Source: Streptomyces griseocarneus
GTDB lineage: Bacteria; Actinomycetota; Actinomycetes; Streptomycetales; Streptomycetaceae
Reading direction: 5' to 3'
Length of the DNA: 64,000 nt
NCBI GenBank assembly: GCA_003674045.1
Contig: PENC01000005.1
Span: 310,001-374,000, forward strand
The stretch's first letter is position 1; every line of letters begins with the position of its first letter. The notes under the pieces were generated by a model, which saw nothing but the letters and a program-made list of their open reading frames with translations, did no database searches and had not been told where the DNA came from. Below are positions 33,555 to 40,912 of this stretch, one piece after another. Position numbers and translations under genes: made by a program.

Positions 33555-34550
33555 GTGGAATTCACCACGGGCGGACGGCTCGAAGTCAGGATCAATGCCG
33601 CTGATGTGGGAAAAAGGGTATCTGTCCGGCGTCTCGCCGACTTCGGACGATCTTCGGAGCGGTTCACGGACACCGTGGGGGTGCTCGACTCCTGGTCCGA
33701 CGGTGTGCTGCGGATCACACGACGGAACGGCGAGACGGTGGTGATCCAGGAGTCGTCCCTCGTCGCGGGGAAGGTCGTCCCGGCCGTCCCGGCCCGGCGG
33801 CGCGGTCCCGCCGCGACCGTGCGGGAGCTCCAGGAGGCCGCGGGGCGCGGCTGGCCCGCGCGCGAGAACGCGACGCTGGGCGGCTGGACGCTGCGCGCCG
33901 CGGGCGGCTTCACCGCCCGCGCCAACTCAGTGCTGCCCCTCGGGGATTGCGGCCTGCCTCTGGACGACGCCCTGGACCAGGTCACCGCGTGGTACGGCGA
34001 GCGCGGGCTGCCCGCCCTCTTCCAGATCCCGGCAGGCGTCCCGGCCGCCGAGGAGCTGGACGCGGAGCTGGCCCGGCGCGGCTGGACGGAGGAGCGGGGC
34101 GCCGAGATGCGCACGGCCGCGCTGGCCCCCCTCGCGGACACGGACGCCGACCTCTCGGCGGTGCGGCTCTCCCGGGAGCCGGGCGAGGACTGGATGCGGG
34201 CCTACGGGCCCACGGGCGGCTCGGCCGAGGACGCGGCGGCCGTGCTGACGGGCGGGCCCTCGGTGTGGTTCGCGGCCGTGCCCGGCGACGAGGGGGCCGC
34301 GGCCACCGGCCGCTGCGTGGTCGACGGCCGGTGGGCGGGCTTCGGAGCGCTGTCCGTGGACCCGGCCCGGCGCCGGGAGGGCCTGGGCACGCTGATCATG
34401 GCCGCGCTCGCCCGGCGGGCGCTGGACGAGGGTGCCTCGGCGGCGTATCTGCAGGTGATGGCGGACAACGGCGGGGCGGGCGCGCTCTACGACGGGCTCG
34501 GCTTCACCGTGCACCACCGGTACCACTACCGCCGCGGGCCGCGGGGGTAG
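33555..34550 (+). CDS. GNAT-family N-acetyltransferase with N-terminal extra domain
   Basis: 331 residues from GTG 33555, preceded by GAGGAG. The C-terminal 130 residues hold the GNAT acetyl-CoA site: GFGALSVDPARRREGLGTLIMAALARRALDEGASAAYLQVMADNGGAGALYDGLGFTVHHRY, with the R-R-x-G-x-G/L-like loop. The N-terminal 80 residues (LEVRINAADVGKRVSVRRLADFG... VVIQESSLVAGKVVP) form a small beta-barrel-like domain, and the middle may be a degenerate second GNAT unit. The acceptor is unknown. It is divergent from fdxA. Confidence 0.88.
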   Translation: MEFTTGGRLEVRINAADVGKRVSVRRLADFGRSSERFTDTVGVLDSWSDGVLRITRRNGETVVIQESSLVAGKVVPAVPARRRGPAATVRELQEAAGRGWPARENATLGGWTLRAAGGFTARANSVLPLGDCGLPLDDALDQVTAWYGERGLPALFQIPAGVPAAEELDAELARRGWTEERGAEMRTAALAPLADTDADLSAVRLSREPGEDWMRAYGPTGGSAEDAAAVLTGGPSVWFAAVPGDEGAAATGRCVVDGRWAGFGALSVDPARRREGLGTLIMAALARRALDEGASAAYLQVMADNGGAGALYDGLGFTVHHRYHYRRGPRG

Positions 34551-34630
34551 GCGCTCACCGCGGTCACGGTCGCACCATGGACACCGGCGGTGGTTTTCCT
34601 CCATCGCCCCGAGCGGGTACGAGGCACCTC

Positions 34631-35467
34631 ATGCACGACATCACCGACAGGAGGCGGCGGTTCGCCGAGGCGGCGCGGGACGAGCGCCCCGACCTCGCGC
34701 TGCTGTGCCTGCTGATCGCCGCCGAGGCGGACCCCGACGCGGGCGAGTCCGCGATCGACGAGGCGCAGATAGAGCTGGACCGGCTCGCCGGACTGCTGCC
34801 CGCGCAGGTCCGCGGCGCGGGGCCGACGCGCTGGGCCACCGCGCTGGAGGACCTGCTGGGCACGCGGCTGGGCTTCCGCGGCTCCCCTGCCGACTACCGG
34901 CGGCTGGAGTCCTCGCTGCTCGACCGGGTGCTCCAGCGGCGGCGCGGCCTGCCGATCATGCTGTCCGTGGTGTGGCTGGAGGTGGCCCGGCGCGCGGGCG
35001 CGCCGGTGTACGGGGTGGCGCTGCCCGGCCACTTCGTCGTCGGCTTCGGCGACCCCTACGGCGAGCACGTCCTCGCCGACCCCTTCGACGGCGGGCGCCT
35101 GCTCTCCGAGGAGGAGGCCGGACTGCTCGTGGCCGGGGCGACCGGGACGCCGGTGGCCCCGGCGATGTTCTCCCCCGCCGACCCGCTGGAGATCGTCCTG
35201 CGCGTCCTCAACAACATCCGCGCCTGGGCCGCGGCCCGCCCCGAACGCAGCGACATCCAGCTGTGGGCCGTCGACCTCGCGCTCCTGCTCCCCAGCCACC
35301 CGGCACGCCTGCGCTTCGAGCGCGCCGAGCTGCTCGTGGAACGGGGCGATTTCGCGGGCGGCGCGCGGGAGATGGAGGACTATGCGCGGGTGATCGATGC
35401 GGTGGAGCCTTCCGTGGCGGAATCGGTCCGCCACCGGGCGCGCGCGGCGCGCGCGATGCTGAACTGA
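34631..35467 (+). CDS. SirB1/transglutaminase-like family protein
   Basis: 278 residues from ATG 34631 with GAGG upstream. The N-terminal half shows the transglutaminase-like SirB1 region: FRGSPADYRRLESSLLDRVLQRRRGLPIMLSVVWLEVARRAGAPVYGVALPGHFVVGF. The GLPI-x-L-S segment replaces the usual catalytic Cys, and the H in LPGHFVV remains. The C-terminal half is TPR-like (LWAVDLALLLPSHPARLRFERAELLVERGDFAGGAREMEDY). Relatives are probably scaffold or protease-like proteins without proven activity. It follows the acetyltransferase by 80 bases and may be co-transcribed with it. Confidence 0.87.
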   Translation: MHDITDRRRRFAEAARDERPDLALLCLLIAAEADPDAGESAIDEAQIELDRLAGLLPAQVRGAGPTRWATALEDLLGTRLGFRGSPADYRRLESSLLDRVLQRRRGLPIMLSVVWLEVARRAGAPVYGVALPGHFVVGFGDPYGEHVLADPFDGGRLLSEEEAGLLVAGATGTPVAPAMFSPADPLEIVLRVLNNIRAWAAARPERSDIQLWAVDLALLLPSHPARLRFERAELLVERGDFAGGAREMEDYARVIDAVEPSVAESVRHRARAARAMLN

Positions 35468-35517
35468 CGGGGGTCACCCACCGGGGGTGGAGCCCCCGCC
35501 ACGGCACCGGGTGACGT

Positions 35518-35580
35518 GCCCCGTCAGGGGCGCGGGGAACTGCGCGACAAGCCGTCGACGGCCCGCAGACGCGCAGCGGG
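35518..35580 (-). repeat. Dispersed intergenic hairpin repeat, copy 11
   Basis: Inverted copy with exact core (tcaggggcgcggggaactgc). It overlaps the last codons of the PP2C gene. Confidence 0.88.
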
Positions 35581-36714
35581 CTCGGGTGGCAACCCGGTGG
35601 GCGCAACGGGCCACTGATACGCCGCCGTCTCCACCGCCCGGACGATCAAAACCGCCGCATCGTCCTTCAGCTCGCCCTGCGTGAAGCGTTCCAGATCCGC
35701 CCGGAGGGCGGCGGCGACCGCTGCCGGGGCCAGGTGCGTCCACTGCGCCAGCCGGTCCCGCAACGGATAGAAACGCCCGTCCGTGTCGCGTGCCTCCGTC
35801 ACACCGTCCGTGCACAGCACCAGCCACTCCGGCGAGGAGACCCCGCAGGCGGCCGATTCGACCGCCCGGCGCGGTTCGCCGGTGAGGCCGCCCAGGCCGA
35901 GCGGCAGCCCGAAGCGGGCGGGGAGCCGTTCCTCGACGTGGTCGCCGCTGACGGCGTAGTACGGGATGTGGCCGCAGGACAGGACGCGGGTGGCCGCACC
36001 CGGCGGGCCGACCTCCAGCAGCAGGGCGGTGACGAACCGCTCGTCCGTGCCGGTCAGGGACAGGGCGCTGTTGTGCCGCAGCAGGGCGCCCTCCATGTGG
36101 TCGGCGACCGCCTCCAGCGTGGCCTCGTGGTACGCGGCCTCCCGGAAGGACGTGAGCACGGCGTGCCCCGCACCGATCGCCGGCATGCCCTTGCCCTGGA
36201 CGTCGCCGATGAGCACCCGCCGTCCGTGCGGGCTCTCGACCACCTCGTAGATGTCGCCGCCGACCCGGGCGCCCTCCTGCGCGGAGATGTAGAACCCGGC
36301 GACGCTCAGCGGGCCCGAGGTGATCGGCAGCTCGCGCAGCATCGTGCGCTGCACCGCGTCGGCGACCATCCTGGTCCGGTCGTACGCCGCCTCACGCTCC
36401 AGCAGGGCCGCGCACAGGGCCACCGAGAAGCCCGCGACCAGCAGTGCCCCGAGGACGGAGACCAGCACGCTCATGACGTCCCAGCGCACGATCACGCAGT
36501 GGACGACGGTCTGCGCGGCGGCGAAGACCGCGGCGACGACGACGGTCCTGCGGTACGAGCACAGCCGCGCGGCGATCAGCGGTATGACGCTCGCGACCAG
36601 GGCGAGCCGCAGCCGGGGGCCGGTGAGGCAGTCGAGGACGGCGAGCACGACGATCGCCGCGATCAGCAGGGCGGTCAGCGTCCGCCCGCCGTCGGGAACG
36701 CGCTTGATGTGCAC
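35524..36714 (-). CDS. Membrane-anchored PP2C/SpoIIE-type phosphatase
   Basis: 396 residues from GTG 36714 with GAGGGG nine bases upstream. Three to four transmembrane helices in the first 110 residues (LTALLIAAIVVLAVLDCL, LRLALVASVIPLIAARL, VVVAAVFAAAQTVVHCVI, VLVSVLGALLVAGFSVAL) are followed by the SpoIIE domain. Its metal motifs are GGDIYEV near residue 153, IGDVQGKGMPA, and LCTDGVTEARD, with GELKDDAAVLIV at the end. It should dephosphorylate an anti-anti-sigma-type protein. The last residues GLSRSSPRP and the stop are encoded by repeat copy 11. Confidence 0.92.
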   Translation of the reverse strand: MHIKRVPDGGRTLTALLIAAIVVLAVLDCLTGPRLRLALVASVIPLIAARLCSYRRTVVVAAVFAAAQTVVHCVIVRWDVMSVLVSVLGALLVAGFSVALCAALLEREAAYDRTRMVADAVQRTMLRELPITSGPLSVAGFYISAQEGARVGGDIYEVVESPHGRRVLIGDVQGKGMPAIGAGHAVLTSFREAAYHEATLEAVADHMEGALLRHNSALSLTGTDERFVTALLLEVGPPGAATRVLSCGHIPYYAVSGDHVEERLPARFGLPLGLGGLTGEPRRAVESAACGVSSPEWLVLCTDGVTEARDTDGRFYPLRDRLAQWTHLAPAAVAAALRADLERFTQGELKDDAAVLIVRAVETAAYQWPVAPTGLPPEPAARLRAVDGLSRSSPRP

Positions 36715-36843
36715 GGCGGCGTTCCCCTCTTCGTCACGGCGCTGTGGTCACAGTGGTCACAGTGAGCCTATGACGGACATGTGACAGCCATGCGACGGCC
36801 CGGCGGCGATCACCGCTCGAAACGGCCTCCGGCCCGGCTCCGC

Positions 36844-37467
36844 CTACAGCCAGCCCTTGTCCCGGGCGATGCGCACGGCCTCGGCGCGGTTGCGGGCGCC
36901 GGTCTTCTGGATGGCCGTGGAGAGGTAGTTGCGGACCGTGCCGTGCGAGAGGTGGAGGGACTTGGCCAGCTCCGCGTTGGTCGAGCCGTCGGCGGAGGCC
37001 CGGAGGACGGCGCGCTCGCGGTCCGTCAGCGGGTTGGCGCCCTCCGCGAGGGCGGCCGCGGCGAGGGTCGGGTCGATGACGCGCTCGCCGCGCAGCACAC
37101 GGCGCAGGGCGTCCGCGAGCTGCGCGGCGGGGGCGTCCTTGACCAGGAACGCCTCGGCTCCGGCCTCCATGGCCCGGCGCATGTAGCCGGGGCGGCCGAA
37201 GGTCGTCAGGATCACCACCTTGAGCGCGGGCAGCTCCCGGCGCAGCAGGGCGGCGGCGTCGAGCCCCGTCATCCCGGGCATCTCGATGTCGAGCAGGGCC
37301 ACGTCGGGCGCGTCCGCGCGGGCGGCGGCCAGCACCTCGTCACCCCGGGCGACCTGGGAGACGACCTCGATGTCGTCCTCCAGACCGAGCAGCGCGGCGA
37401 GTGCCTCCCGAACCATGGACTGATCCTCGGCGAGGAGAACTCTGATGATGCGTGGGCTGTCGGTCAC
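36844..37467 (-). CDS. NarL/DesR-type response regulator
   Basis: 207 residues from GTG 37467. The receiver domain has the acidic pair (LLAEDQSMV), the phosphorylation Asp in DVALLDIEMPG near residue 56, Thr in VVILTTFG and Lys in FLVKDAPA. The LuxR-type helix-turn-helix is LTDRERAVLRASADGSTNAELAKSLHLSHGTVRNYLSTAIQKTGARNRAEAV. It pairs with the histidine kinase encoded upstream on the same strand; the DesK/DesR likeness suggests membrane-state control of the adjacent ABC exporter. The two genes are separated by 238 bases holding two inverted repeats. Confidence 0.94.
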   Translation of the reverse strand: MTDSPRIIRVLLAEDQSMVREALAALLGLEDDIEVVSQVARGDEVLAAARADAPDVALLDIEMPGMTGLDAAALLRRELPALKVVILTTFGRPGYMRRAMEAGAEAFLVKDAPAAQLADALRRVLRGERVIDPTLAAAALAEGANPLTDRERAVLRASADGSTNAELAKSLHLSHGTVRNYLSTAIQKTGARNRAEAVRIARDKGWL

Positions 37468-37539
37468 GCCCCACAGAGTATGCGTCGTTGCGGTGCGCCT
37501 ATACCGGTGTGTTCAGCGCCGTAGGACCTGAGCACTTCG

Positions 37540-37595
37540 GCGGCTGCGGCCCGGTGGGGGCTTGTCGCGCAGTTCCCCGCGCCCCTGACGGGGCG
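37540..37595 (+). repeat. Dispersed intergenic hairpin repeat, copy 12
   Basis: ctgcggcccggtgggggct, exact core, cccctgacggggcg. First half of a head-to-head pair with copy 13. Confidence 0.88.
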
Positions 37596-37606
37596 ACCGG
37601 TGTCGT

Positions 37607-37695
37607 GCCCCGATAGGGGCGCGGGGAACTGCGCGAGCAACCACACACAACTCGCAGCCGCGCACCGACCGCAAGACGCACCCCAATAGGCGCCC
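37607..37695 (-). repeat. Dispersed intergenic hairpin repeat, copy 13
   Basis: Inverted full copy ending gcaagacgcaccccaatagg. Its core is complementary to that of copy 12 only 30-40 bases away, so the RNA could fold into one long hairpin. Confidence 0.88.
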
Positions 37696-37705
37696 CCGAC
37701 CTCGC

Positions 37706-38944
37706 TCACGCGCTGACGCGCTCCCCCGACCGCACGTCCCGGCCCGGACGGGCCAACGGCACATACGCCCGGAGCCGGAAGCCCCCCTTCGGCCCCGGCC
37801 CGGTCTCCAGGCGGCCGTCCGCGAGGGCGAGCCGTTCCGTGAGGCCGGTCAGGCCGTTGCCGTGCACACCGCCCGGGCCCTGCCCGTCGTCGGTGACCGT
37901 GAGGCACAGCTCGTCGCCCTGCTCCGTCAGCGTGACCTCGCAGCGGCGGGCCCCGCTGTGCCGCACCACGTTGGTCACGGCCTCGCGCAGGGCCCAGGCC
38001 AGGGCGCCCTCCTCGTCGGGTGCGAGGTCCGGGTGGTCGGCGGGGGCGACCTCGACGGTCGCGGTGATGCCCGCGGCCGCCAGTGCCGTACGCGCTCCGG
38101 CGACCTCGGCGTCCAGCGTGGGACGGCGGAAGCCGCTCACCGCCTCGCGGACGTCCACCAGGGCCTGCCTGCTGACCCGCTCGATGTCCGCGACCTGCTG
38201 CGCGGCCTGCTCGGGCTTGTCGGGCAGCATCCGTCCCGCCAGCTCGCTCTTGAGCGTGATGAGCGACAGCGAGTGCCCCAGCAGGTCGTGCAGGTCACGG
38301 GCGAGGCGCAGCCGCTCCTCGTTGGCGGCGAGGTGGGCGACGGTCGCCCGGGCCTCCTGCAGCGCCTTGGTCGTACGGGCCATGTGGCGCACCCCGACCA
38401 TGGCGAACCCGCCGAGCAGCGCCGGGATGACGATGGCGGGCAGGAAGTCGTTGCCGTGGTCCGGGGCCGTGAGCCCCACCACGACCAGCGCGCAGATGAC
38501 CAGCCCGATCGCGGCGCGCGCGGGCCTGGCCGGGAGGGTCGCCCCGCAGCCGACGCATACATAGACGAAGAGGACGAGCCAGGAGGAACCGAGCGTCAGC
38601 GACAGCACGATCGCCATCACCAGCAGCACGATCAGCGTGGGCAGCACCTGCACGCGCTCCAGCGGCCGCGAGATGTTCCGGAACACCAGGGCGAGGTAGA
38701 TGCCCACGAAGGCCACCAGGCCGATGCCGCCGAGGAGGTCCCCGGTGGTCGAGTGCTTGTTGCCCAGGATGTCCTGGGTCGGGTCCGCCAGATAGGCGAA
38801 CCAGATGCCGATCCAGGTCAGCTTGATCAGCGCGCGCTTGCGGCTGTCGGGCCGCTCGCCCACCGCGGCCGGGGCTTCCATGTTCTCGTCGTCGGTCGCG
38901 AGAGCCGCGTTCCACAGCTCACGGAGGCGTTCCCGCACGCTCAT
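37706..38944 (-). CDS. DesK-type sensor histidine kinase
   Basis: 412 residues from ATG 38944, with GGACAGG upstream. Five to six transmembrane segments lie between residues 38 and 190 (WIGIWFAYLADP, LLGGIGLVAFVGIYLALVF, LIVLLVMAIVLSLTLGSSWLVLFVYVCVGC, AIGLVICALVVVGL, LPAIVIPALLGGFAMVGV). The HisKA_3 motif ARDLHDLLGHSLSLITLKSELA gives the phospho-histidine near residue 226. The ATPase part has LREAVTNVVRHSGA (N-box), VTDDGQGPGG and GLTGLTERLAL (G-boxes). It ends with a basic tail. Phosphotransfer to the regulator at 36,844-37,467 is expected. Confidence 0.94.
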   Translation of the reverse strand: MSVRERLRELWNAALATDDENMEAPAAVGERPDSRKRALIKLTWIGIWFAYLADPTQDILGNKHSTTGDLLGGIGLVAFVGIYLALVFRNISRPLERVQVLPTLIVLLVMAIVLSLTLGSSWLVLFVYVCVGCGATLPARPARAAIGLVICALVVVGLTAPDHGNDFLPAIVIPALLGGFAMVGVRHMARTTKALQEARATVAHLAANEERLRLARDLHDLLGHSLSLITLKSELAGRMLPDKPEQAAQQVADIERVSRQALVDVREAVSGFRRPTLDAEVAGARTALAAAGITATVEVAPADHPDLAPDEEGALAWALREAVTNVVRHSGARRCEVTLTEQGDELCLTVTDDGQGPGGVHGNGLTGLTERLALADGRLETGPGPKGGFRLRAYVPLARPGRDVRSGERVSA

Positions 38945-39054
38945 CCTGTCTGTCCTTCCGTCACGCGGCTCTCCCCGGCTTTCCGGCCGGTCCCCCCGAC
39001 CGGCTTCCGGACCGGCCGTCCGGCCGGTCCCCTGACGCGCCCCCCCCTCGGGCG

Positions 39055-39798
39055 TCACGCCTTCTGAGTGTCCCTGCGGTACAGCCAGGCCGCCGCACCC
39101 GCGAAGATCACCAGGTAGCCGACCAGGATCGAGACGTCCTTCAGATGCGGGGCGTTCCCCTGCTCGATGGCCTGGCCGAGGGCCGCGTACGCGTGGGTGG
39201 GCACCCACTCGATGATCTTCTGCACCCAGCTGGGGAAGGAGGCGGTCGGGAACCACAGGCCGCCCAGCGCCGACAGGCCGAAGTAGATGATCATCGTGAT
39301 GGGGCGCACGGCGTCACCGGTGGCGAGGTAGCCGATGGCCACGCCGAGGGCCGCGAAGACGATGCTGCCCGCCCAGATCGCGAAGGTCAGCGCGATCCAC
39401 TGCCAGGCCGCGTCGAACCGGACGTGCTTGACGGCCGCGGCGACGACGAAGACGACCACGATCGACGGCAGCGACACGACGGCGGCCGAGGCGACCTTCG
39501 CCGTCACATAGCCGCGGCCCGGGAGCGCGGTGAGACGCAGCTGGCGCACCCAGCCCTTCTCGCGCTCCTTGGCGATGCGCTCGCTCTGGCCGACGAGGAC
39601 GGCGGTGATCGCGCCGAAGGAGGCCATGGAGACCATCATCAGCAGCGGCAGCGTCAGGTGCGTGCCCTTGACGAGCTCGGTCTCGCTGGCGCCGCCCGCG
39701 ATCAGCAGGTAGAGGGCCGCCGGGTAGAGCACCGAGAAGAACATGAACTTCTTGTTGCGCAGGGTGCGGATGACTTCGAGCTTGATCAGAGTGTTCAT
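39055..39798 (-). CDS. ABC-2 type exporter permease
   Basis: 247 residues from ATG 39798, which overlaps the ATPase stop as ATGA. Six hydrophobic segments are visible (FMFFSVLYPAALYLLIAGGA, LMMVSMASFGAITAVLVG, VVSLPSIVVVFVVAAAVK, WIALTFAIWAGSIVFAALGVAIGYL, PITMIIYFGLSALGGLWFP, VSILVGYLVIFAGAAAWLYR). The cytoplasmic loop ERIAKEREKGWVRQLRLTALP is typical of DesB/YvfS-like permeases. Substrate is unknown; neighbours with DesK/DesR-like regulators often export lipids or antibiotics. Confidence 0.92.
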   Translation of the reverse strand: MNTLIKLEVIRTLRNKKFMFFSVLYPAALYLLIAGGASETELVKGTHLTLPLLMMVSMASFGAITAVLVGQSERIAKEREKGWVRQLRLTALPGRGYVTAKVASAAVVSLPSIVVVFVVAAAVKHVRFDAAWQWIALTFAIWAGSIVFAALGVAIGYLATGDAVRPITMIIYFGLSALGGLWFPTASFPSWVQKIIEWVPTHAYAALGQAIEQGNAPHLKDVSILVGYLVIFAGAAAWLYRRDTQKA

Positions 39799-40748
39799 CG
39801 GGCCGCCTCCTCGGCGGTCGCGGCGTCGGTGATGGCGATGAAGGCCTGCTCCAGGCCGAGGCCCGCGACCTCGAGGTTGCGCGGGTAGAGACCGAGCCCG
39901 TAGAGGGCGTGGACGGTCGCGTCCGCGTCGTGCGACTGGATGCGCACGGTGCGGCCGGATATCTCCAGGGCGGCCAGGAACGGCAGCTCGCGCAGCGCGC
40001 CCTCGCCGATGTGCCCGTCCAGGTCGAAGACGATGCGCCGGGCGCCCGCCCGGGCCTTGATCTCGGCGGCGGAGCCGTCGGCGAGCACGCGTCCGCGGTG
40101 CAGCACGATCACCCGGTCGGCGATCGCGTCGGCCTCCTCCAGGTAGTGCGTCGCGAAGAGGATCGCGCGGCCCTGGCGGGCCTGGTCCCGCATGGTGGTC
40201 CAGAAGGTCTGGCGGGCGGTGACGTCCATGCCGGTCGTCGGCTCGTCCAGCACGATCAGCTCGTTGGCGCCGGCCGTCGCGAGGGCGAAGCGCACCCGCT
40301 GCTCCTGGCCGCCGGAAAGCTTGTTGACCATGCGGTCGGCGATCTCGGTCAGGCCCGCCTGCTCCAGCACCTGCTCGACGGGGTAGGCCCGGGGGTGCAG
40401 GTCGCACGCGAGCTTCACCAGCTCACGGACCTTCACCTCCTCCATGAGGCCGCCGCTCTGCAGCACCGCGCCGATCTTGCCCTGCTCGATGGCGCGCTGC
40501 GGGGTCGTGCCGAAGAGCTCGACCCGGCCCGCGTCGGGGGCGCGCAGCCCCAGCAGGAGGTCGAGGGTGGAGGACTTGCCCGCGCCGTTGGGGCCCAGGA
40601 GGGCCACCGTCTCGCCCGGGTACAGCTGGAGGTCCAGGTCGGCGACGGCCTTCACCGCGCCGTAGCTCTTGCTGACATGCTCAAAACTGACCACGGGGGC
40701 GCCGGTGCGGCGCCCTTCCCCCGTGAACGTGCTCGCTGTAGTGGTCAT
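39795..40748 (-). CDS. ABC exporter ATP-binding protein
   Basis: 317 residues from ATG 40748; the ribosome site is weak. Walker A is GPNGAGKSS near residue 54, the Q-loop is in VLQSGGLMEEV, the ABC signature is LSGGQEQRV near 146, Walker B is LIVLDEPTTGMD, and the H-loop is FATHYLEEAD. The 100-residue C-terminal domain (IVFDLDGHIGEGALRELPFLAALEISG...) fits drug/lipid exporters of the CcmA/DrrA group. It begins the operon ATPase, permease, sensor kinase, response regulator on the minus strand. Confidence 0.94.
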   Translation of the reverse strand: MTTTASTFTGEGRRTGAPVVSFEHVSKSYGAVKAVADLDLQLYPGETVALLGPNGAGKSSTLDLLLGLRAPDAGRVELFGTTPQRAIEQGKIGAVLQSGGLMEEVKVRELVKLACDLHPRAYPVEQVLEQAGLTEIADRMVNKLSGGQEQRVRFALATAGANELIVLDEPTTGMDVTARQTFWTTMRDQARQGRAILFATHYLEEADAIADRVIVLHRGRVLADGSAAEIKARAGARRIVFDLDGHIGEGALRELPFLAALEISGRTVRIQSHDADATVHALYGLGLYPRNLEVAGLGLEQAFIAITDAATAEEAAR

Positions 40749-40859
40749 GCAGACGATATTCCCAGCTCACCGGCCGGGTCGGCAGTGTCGGTCGTCGTGT
40801 ACCGGGGATGACAGATGTCATGGGCCGGGCCATGACGGCGCCCGGGGGCAGAACGCACG

Positions 40860-40891
40860 GAGCCCCCGTGCCCGGTGGGGCACGGGGGCTC
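40860..40891 (-). terminator. Thirteen-base-pair hairpin after the 1002-residue gene
   Basis: Stem 40861-40873 pairs with 40878-40890 over GGTG, 22 bases past the stop of the minus-strand gene. Confidence 0.8.
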
Positions 40892-40912
40892 CGGCGACGC
40901 GGCGAGCCGGCG

